Assembly: GCA_022496185.1 (NCBI GenBank)
Contig: WTXG01000151.1
Span: 24,716 to 88,715 of the forward strand
DNA: 64,000 nucleotides
Reading direction: 5' to 3'
Source of the DNA: Multifurca ochricompacta
Lineage: Eukaryota; Basidiomycota; Agaricomycetes; Russulales; Russulaceae
Notes under the pieces: model-generated
Seen by the model: the letters and a program-made list of their open reading frames with translations, nothing else
Told to the model about the DNA's origin: nothing
The model's database searches: none
Position numbers and translations under genes: made by a program
In this document: positions 58,235 through 64,000 of the stretch, one piece after another
Layout: each line of letters starts with the position of its first letter
How positions within the stretch are numbered: position 1 is the stretch's first letter

Positions 58235-60081
58235 AGGTTATGGGCCCTGCCACTCATACTGACTGATTTATTCCCTCTGTTCATCAAACAGCCCAACTCA
58301 CTCTTGCACATCAAGCTCACAAAAGCTTCAAAGTCTTTCCCACCAGCTTCTTCCAGTGAGCTTTTCTATTTACCGTCTGTGCACCTTAACACCCCACAGG
58401 ATGAGACAGCTTGCTGCTCATCCTGAACTGTCTGGCTAGCCCTTCAGGGTTCTTGCAAAAGGTGATGAGGGACCCTAAGCAGGTAGGGATCAGCAAGGGT
58501 TTTCATACCCGCGCGGGTAAGCGCCGCGGGTTTTGACGGGTACAGGTATGGGTATACAACTCCCAACCCGCCAGAAACCCGTACCCATGCAGCGGGTTTG
58601 GTGGGTATAAGTGGTCATCAGTCATTGACAAGATCAGCAGAAATGTAATGATAAAATACATCTGTAGCAAACAAATGACAAGATTAAATTTGATGTATGC
58701 TACAGGGCTTCTGTAAATATATTCTAGTGTTATCCTATGAAATATCAAAGCAGATCAACAGTGCGATGTAAAATAAAAGTGTTATCAGTGATCCACTCTC
58801 TTGAAAATCATGATGCAACTGTTTTATTAATGCGCGATCAATTCTGCCGGTCTGGCACTATCTAAAATACACTCTAGACTACTTTAGACTATTCTATAAT
58901 CTAATTATCAATTTATTTTACTGAAACAAGGCCCGCGTGTATCTACAGGCTGCATAGAGCAGCGACTACATTGCATCGCATGGACCAGCATATTGGTCTG
59001 ATCTCCTTCCTATTAAGGAAGGTTGACTTAACAATCACGGCTTTGATTTTCCATTGGTCCGACAAGATTGTGATCACGCATAGATAACACAACAAAAACG
59101 CGTTCACAAATTAATTAGATACATAGAATATACATCTAAGATCTGACATATGATCAAATTACATCATTAAATGAGATAACGAGATAATGCGTTCATTTAA
59201 TCTAGTAGCTGATATAGTACATCTAAAGTACAAGCCTGCGCCATGCCTGTTCCACAAAATGAAATAAAATAATAATGTAAATAAAGAATAAACTTAATCT
59301 TCTGAACATAAATCAGCAATTATTGAGGGATCCTGAGTAGCCACAAATGAACGCGTTGTATCCAAGTGCATATCTCCTTGACCGGGATGGACCGGGCCGG
59401 GTGTCCGAAATGCGCGATGCAAGTAAAGAACTTGCACGCGTTTCATTTTATGGGTAACCTGGGTATCAAAACAAATATCCAGGGGTTACCCCTGCCAATC
59501 ACTATGCATTTGTCAATTATTTTTGCATTCTATGCAGTTATCTGACAGGCTTTTCATCAATGTTCTATAACATCTATCTAATCATCTTTGTATATTGAGG
59601 TGGATTTTAGTTGCGCTTGTATAAAATTGAAACCAGAATAATAAAACAACAATAGAATAATGAATTATCTTAATCTTATGAATATAAAACAGGAATCTTT
59701 GAAGGATCCTGAGTAGCCACAAATGAACGCATTGTGCATCTCCTTGACCGGGATGGCCTGGGCCGGTTATCCGAAATGCGCGATGCAAGCAAAAAACTTG
59801 CACGCGTTTACACAGGTAACCCGCGGGTTACCCGTACCCGTAGCAACGGGTACGGGTACGGGTACGGGTACCAATGAAGATACCCGGGGGTTACCCCTGC
59901 TATTCACTATAAGCAGGTGAAACACCTTGAGCTCCTTGAGTGCACACTAGGTATTAGTAACTTCATAGTTGTAGCTGGGTTTTCATCCCATAGATAGTCT
60001 TAGTAGGCCTATAGCCAGAAGCTTGTGGCTTTAAGTCCAGTCAATGCTTGGCTCCATCTGTAAGCCAGGTTTAGTGACCCG
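58235..60081 (+). mobile_element. Copia subfamily C leader (PBS and untranslated region), split by a hAT-like element
   Basis: GGTTATGGGCCC at 58235 and the following 240 bp, then 59918-60081, correspond to 41450-41860 of element A. It is cut off at 60081 by a minus-strand LTR. No coding sequence remains. Confidence 0.75.
58484..59909. mobile_element. hAT-like non-autonomous element (1.43 kb) with 8-bp TSD
   Basis: Flanked by TAAGCAGG (58476-58483 and 59910-59917). Ends TAGGGATCAGCAAGGG and, reverse-complemented, TAGTGAATAGCAGGGG. It contains GGTACG tandem words near 59838-59872 and an internal duplication of about 190 bp (around 59265-59460 and 59640-59815, sharing GGATCCTGAGTAGCCAC). No transposase. 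Confidence 0.82.
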
Positions 60082-60585
60082 TGTAAAACAGGCATGAAGC
60101 ACAGCATACTGACTGTGTGTTAGCGGGTAAGGCTAGATGAAGACAAGTTAACTTCAGAGGTAGAAGAAACTCTATTATACTATACTACTGACCTAGACGA
60201 AGACAAGTTACTACTAAGAGCATTAGTCTCAAGGTATGATAGTAAGTAAGAGAAGGGACTTACACTTCAGAGGTAGAAGAAACTCTGAAGTGTAAGAGAC
60301 AAAACAGACACCCTTATATACTCTTCAAGGGATGGTCTGTGCACTGGGAATAAGTCCTCAAGTGCCAGACAAAGTCCAAACAATAAACATGAGGGAGAAA
60401 GGCCATTGGCCACTACAGAAATCACATGTTACATGGTGCATCAGTCAGCTACTGCAGAATGTGAGAAAGAAAGTAATAATGATAATGTAAAAAGTCTGGA
60501 ACTCCGGTATCTAATCTAATCTACAAAGTAGCTAATCTAATCACCTGATGCCTGAAGCATCACCAAACATCTTCTGTGTTCAACA
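60082..60585 (-). repeat. Copia subfamily D LTR (3' LTR, minus strand)
   Basis: 504 bp. Hairpin 60264-60291, intron 60211-60263 (GTAAGT ... GACTAAT ... AGTAG on the minus strand), and an intron-less copy at about 60132-60173 that differs from the predicted spliced product by one base. Confidence 0.85.
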
Positions 60586-60844
60586 TCCCTCCATGCTGAA
60601 GGCATCTGGTCATGGATGGAAATGAGTTGAATGAGCACACTGCCATCACAATTGAATGAGCATATTGCCAGCCAGAGATCCAACTTCTCTAACTCTCAAG
60701 TGCAGTTTGTGAGCTTTGCATACAAGTTGTATATTTGCTTATGCAAACTCACACCACTTGCGTCACTCTTGAGGTCAAGAATGTGCTCATATGGCATGGT
60801 GGGAAAGTGAAACTGGTATTCACAGTCTCCAAATTCCAGCTCTC

Positions 60845-61213
60845 TCATTCCAGCATAAGTCCAAGTTCATTAACCATGGTTTCGAACGATGCTCTTGGTA
60901 GAGACTTAGTGAAGCCATCTGCCAGCATCTCACCTGTGGGGGTACGCACTAACTCAATTATGTGCGATTCAATGTACCCCCTAATGGCATGATATTTGAT
61001 AGGTATATGCTTTGACCGCCTTCCTGTGACTGGGTTTAATGCCAAATCTATGGCACCCTTATTGTCACAATGGAGTAGTATAGGGGAGGATACCTCATAC
61101 CCTAGTTCTTCCATAAAAGTCCTATACCATGCCGCCTGATTTGCAGCCTCAGAGAGGCTCATATACTTGGCTTCAGTGGTGGACTGTGCTACTGTTTTCT
61201 GCTTTCTGGAACA
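60845..61213 (-). pseudogene. Copia subfamily D pol C-terminal fragment
   Basis: RNase H end: AEAKYMSLSEA-like start, HCDNKGAIDLALNPVTGRRS, HIPIKYHAIRG, then a natural stop. Truncated at 61213 by the LTR of another element. Confidence 0.85.
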
Positions 61214-61711
61214 TGAAGAACAGGCATGTGCATGCAGTGGTACTGACTGTAGTTAGCGTATAAGGCTAGAAGAACAAGTTATACTTCAGAGATGAAGAAA
61301 ACTCTATATTACTATACTACACACCTAGAAGAACAAGTTATCTACAAGAGACGGTTAGTTATAGGTAAGGTAGTAAGTAGAGAGACTGGGACTTACACTT
61401 CAGAGATGAAGAAAACTCTGAAGTGTAAGAGACGAAACAGACACCCTTATATACTCTTCAAGGGATGGTCTGTGCGCAATGGAATATGCTAGAATGTACT
61501 ACTGAGGGACTAAGGCCATTGGCCAGTGAGATATCACATGCTACATAGGATTACTAAGGTACATCAGTCAGCTGCTGCGCATCGCGAGAAAGAAAGTAAT
61601 AATGATATGGTAAAAAGTCCGAGACTCCAAATCTTTATCTAATCTAATCTTGCACAGCTTAGACCCTAACCCAGATGCCTGAAGCACCTCAAGACACATA
61701 CCATGTCAACA
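61214..61711 (-). repeat. Copia subfamily E LTR (3' LTR, minus strand)
   Basis: 498 bp, followed on its upstream side by a purine tract at 61712. Hairpin 61397-61424, intron 61342-61396, and an intron-less second copy near 61264-61303 identical to the predicted spliced product. Confidence 0.85.
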
Positions 61712-61955
61712 TCCCTCCATGATTAAGGCATCAGGTCAAAATGAGTTAAATGAGCACATTGCCAATTAAGAGGCGTGAGAATGAGTCGACGAAAGGAGAG
61801 GAGTGATCTGAAGTGTGTTATGCAAACTGAAACGTGTTCAGTCACACACCTCTTGCGTCACTCTCGAGGTCGACAACGTGCTCATATAAGACCAAGTCTA
61901 GTAACCATATTTTCATGTGATGCTCTTGGTAGAGACTTTGTGAAGCCATCTGCCA

Positions 61956-62559
61956 TGTTACGACCTACCCAGCGTACCGGACAGACAGCAAGACATGGGG
62001 GACACACAAGCAGTGACAGTAGCCGCGCGGGGTCCGCAAGGACATCGCCGGCTTAGTCATGATGTCCCATGCCGAAGTCCAGAAGACAGATACGGCATGA
62101 GGTACAGAAGCAGATCACGTGACAGTAAGGTTTGATGCCTCGTGTACAGAAGGACCCTGAACCTTAGTTGACATGGGAAGATGGTGGCACTGGTTCTGAT
62201 GGAAGGTTCCATAGTCACATGTCCAGAACCACAAGCGTCTAGATAAGCATGATAAGAACAGATGACTAAGCTAGTACCAGCATGTATATATACCCTAGCT
62301 AGTCTCGCTCAGATGGTTCCCCATCTTGAGCTCCTGTGACAATCAGTAGCCTTGTGGACCTTTAACTTCCTTCCTTGCGTCTCACCACCCGAACTCGTCC
62401 CTTTGGTACTCGTCTTCTGTGACTTGTACACTGAGCCTGTGACTCTGGTAGACCCTGCGTCGGACTTATTGTCTTCCGCATCGACCCAAGATCGTCCCGA
62501 CCTTGTCTCTGTGACCTAGCCGCCCGCACTCGACTGCGTACGCCCCTCTGAGCGTAACA
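61956..62559 (+). mobile_element. Solo LTR (gypsy-like) in copia pol
   Basis: 604 bp with perfect terminal inverted words TGTTACG and CGTAACA, flanked by TGCCA at 61951-61955 and 62560-62564. TATATATA near 62285 suggests plus orientation. Confidence 0.88.
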
Positions 62560-63180
62560 TGCCAGCATATCACCAGTGGGAGTTCGCACTAATTCGATTA
62601 GATGTGATTCAACATACTCCCTGATTGCATGGTACTTTATTGGTATGTGTTTTGACTGCCTTCCTGTGACAGGGTTTAATGCCAGGTCTACGGCACCCTT
62701 ATTGTCACAATGGAGTTGTATGGGTGAAGTGACTTCATATCCCAATTCCTCCATAAATGTCCTATACCACGCTGCCTGATTGGAAGCCTCAGCTAGGCTC
62801 ATGTATTCAGCTTCTGTGGTGGACTGTGCTACTGTCTTTTGCTTTCTAGAGCACCAAGATATAGCTCCATTTGCAAGTAAATAGACATAGCCTGAAGTAG
62901 AGTGGCAGTCCTCTTGATCTCCCCATGAGGAATCTGCAAAGCCATGAAGGCCACTCACTTCATTCCCTCCAGAATATCGCACCCTGTAGTTCATAGTAGC
63001 ATTAAGGTACTTTAGAACATATTTTGCTAGGTGCAGATGATGTTGTGAAGGATTGGAAGCATATTGACTAAGGTGCGCAACAGCAAAGCTAATGTCGGGT
63101 CTGCTTCCAATCTGCACCCATAGCAGAGACCCCATCAGCTGTTGGTACTTCTTAATTTCTGAAGTAGATGCCTGGCCTTC

Positions 63181-63685
63181 TGTCACAGTTAGGTGTGGAA
63201 CTGTGTTGGGGTCAGACAGGAGCAAGTCTTCCAAGTCAAGGCAAGGTTCAAAGTTACAATAGAGTCAAGATCTAGTCAAGCCCATGATGAAGTCAGAGGG
63301 CACGCGCGTGAGATTCGAAGTCGACGGCAGAGACTCTAAGTCCTGCAACAAGTTCAAGATGATGAAGGCTCTCCAAGTCACATCTTGGAGAGTTCAAGTG
63401 GGGCTCTAACTGAGAGGATTCAAGGATTCTGAAGCACCTCTGATTGAATACAAGAGAACAGACTTAGTCTGTCTCTCTACTCTAGTAGGTCTTTAAATAC
63501 ATGTAGTTCTAGCTATGTCATAGTAAATAGAAGGTTCTAGTTCTATGATATAATATCTAAATGGTTGTGCAGTAGAACGAGCTAGAACTAAGGAGAATTA
63601 GGAGGGGTTAGGCCCTCAGTAAGCAAAACACCAGTGAAACACAATATCGAGTCATTAGTAACGTCACAGGGAGAATTCTGTCACA
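63181..63685 (-). mobile_element. Second solo LTR in copia pol
   Basis: 505 bp flanked by CCTTC at 63176-63180 and 63686-63690. On the minus strand it starts TGTGACAG and ends CTGTGACA, with a TATTTAAAG box at about 63494. Removing it restores VKFEGQASTS in pol. Confidence 0.86.
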
Positions 63686-64000
63686 CCTTCAAACTTGACC
63701 AGATGTGCATCCGCACTGGCTGGTAGGGGAGTGTATACTGGATTGGAATCCCTCATCCCAAACTTCTCAAGAATAGACAAGACATAAGCTGCCTGATCAA
63801 TTTCCAGCGTCTTGTTAGGACGATCTCTGGTGATGTTAACACTGAGATATGACTGGATTTCTCCCAGGTCAGTCATCTCATATCGGCTAGATAGAGATTC
63901 CTTCAGCCATGTTATCTTATCTTTTGAAGATCCAAGTATAGTGATGTCATCAACATAAAGAATGATGAAAAGTGAATCATCCCCCCCATGGTGATGATAC

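Larger units (their letters stand above)
61882..64000 (-). pseudogene. Copia subfamily E pol, C-terminal part, split by two solo LTRs and the window edge
   Basis: Pieces 63691-64000, 62565-63180 and 61882-61950 join through their target duplications into one frame. From upstream: ILYVDDITILG region, DLGEIQSYLSVNITRDRP, then STSEIKKYQQLMGSLLWVQ, GFADSSWGDQED, STTEAEYMSLAEA, ELVRTPTGDMLA, DGFTKSLPRA and a stop. The upstream half lies beyond base 64000. Without the two insertions this part would be open. Confidence 0.88.

Noticed and set aside
61775..62056. Open frame of 93 codons, plus strand
   Set aside because: It crosses the border of a solo LTR that has its own target duplication and has no domain.

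Overview
The window reads as nuclear DNA of a filamentous basidiomycete, most likely an Agaricomycete. Genes have many short introns (about 50-130 nt, GT..AG, CTAAC-type branch points). The gene set fits too: a myristoylated G-alpha, a Zn2Cys6 regulator, a MATA-type HMG protein, a group-typical P450 and the decayed P-loop ATPase family that is amplified in Agaricomycetes. No rRNA, tRNA, CRISPR or operon was seen.

Layout. (1) 1-10.7 kb is a gene-rich block with intact splicing: G-alpha (cut by the window edge), a small cytochrome-b5-like MAPR protein, a Sec2-type Rab GEF, a sphingolipid delta-4 desaturase, and thymidylate synthase. The last two are divergent, with 149 bp between their start codons. 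(2) 10.7-14.1 kb shows no gene I can support. (3) 14.1-26.2 kb holds a Zn2Cys6 transcription factor, a NIMA-family kinase and an HMG-box regulator. All three are recognisable but carry frame breaks, and every break is a net loss of one base. (4) 27.4-34 kb holds two decayed copies of a P-loop ATPase family and, between them, a broken 'glycopeptide'-type secreted protein gene. (5) 35.2-37.2 kb is an intact seven-exon cytochrome P450. (6) 37.5-64 kb is almost entirely mobile DNA.

The mobile block is nested, and many boundaries are fixed by target-site duplications (TSDs). Two hAT-like elements stand 16 bp apart. One contains a 1.6-kb Tc1/mariner-like palindrome with two identical, convergent, truncated transposase starts, and also a solo LTR. 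A Ty1/copia element (40944-56353, TSD TGCAC) is interrupted in gag by a solo LTR (TSD TATGG). That LTR is itself interrupted, at its TATA box, by a chromodomain Ty3/gypsy element (TSD CTTAT). The copia 3' LTR carries a same-family solo LTR (TSD CTTGT). From 56.4 kb on, copia fragments of several subfamilies, mostly on the minus strand, carry further solo LTRs and a hAT-like element.

The most unusual signal lies inside the copia-type LTRs. About 33 nt downstream of the TATA box each full-length LTR has a hairpin. It is followed by a perfect-looking 49-55 nt spliceosomal intron and a short second exon, and then by a second copy of the same exon1-exon2 tract from which exactly that intron is missing. 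Loop sequences differ between subfamilies, but the two copies inside one LTR are identical or nearly so. This looks like spliced 5' leader RNA written back into the LTR by reverse transcription, and kept up to date as the families diverge.
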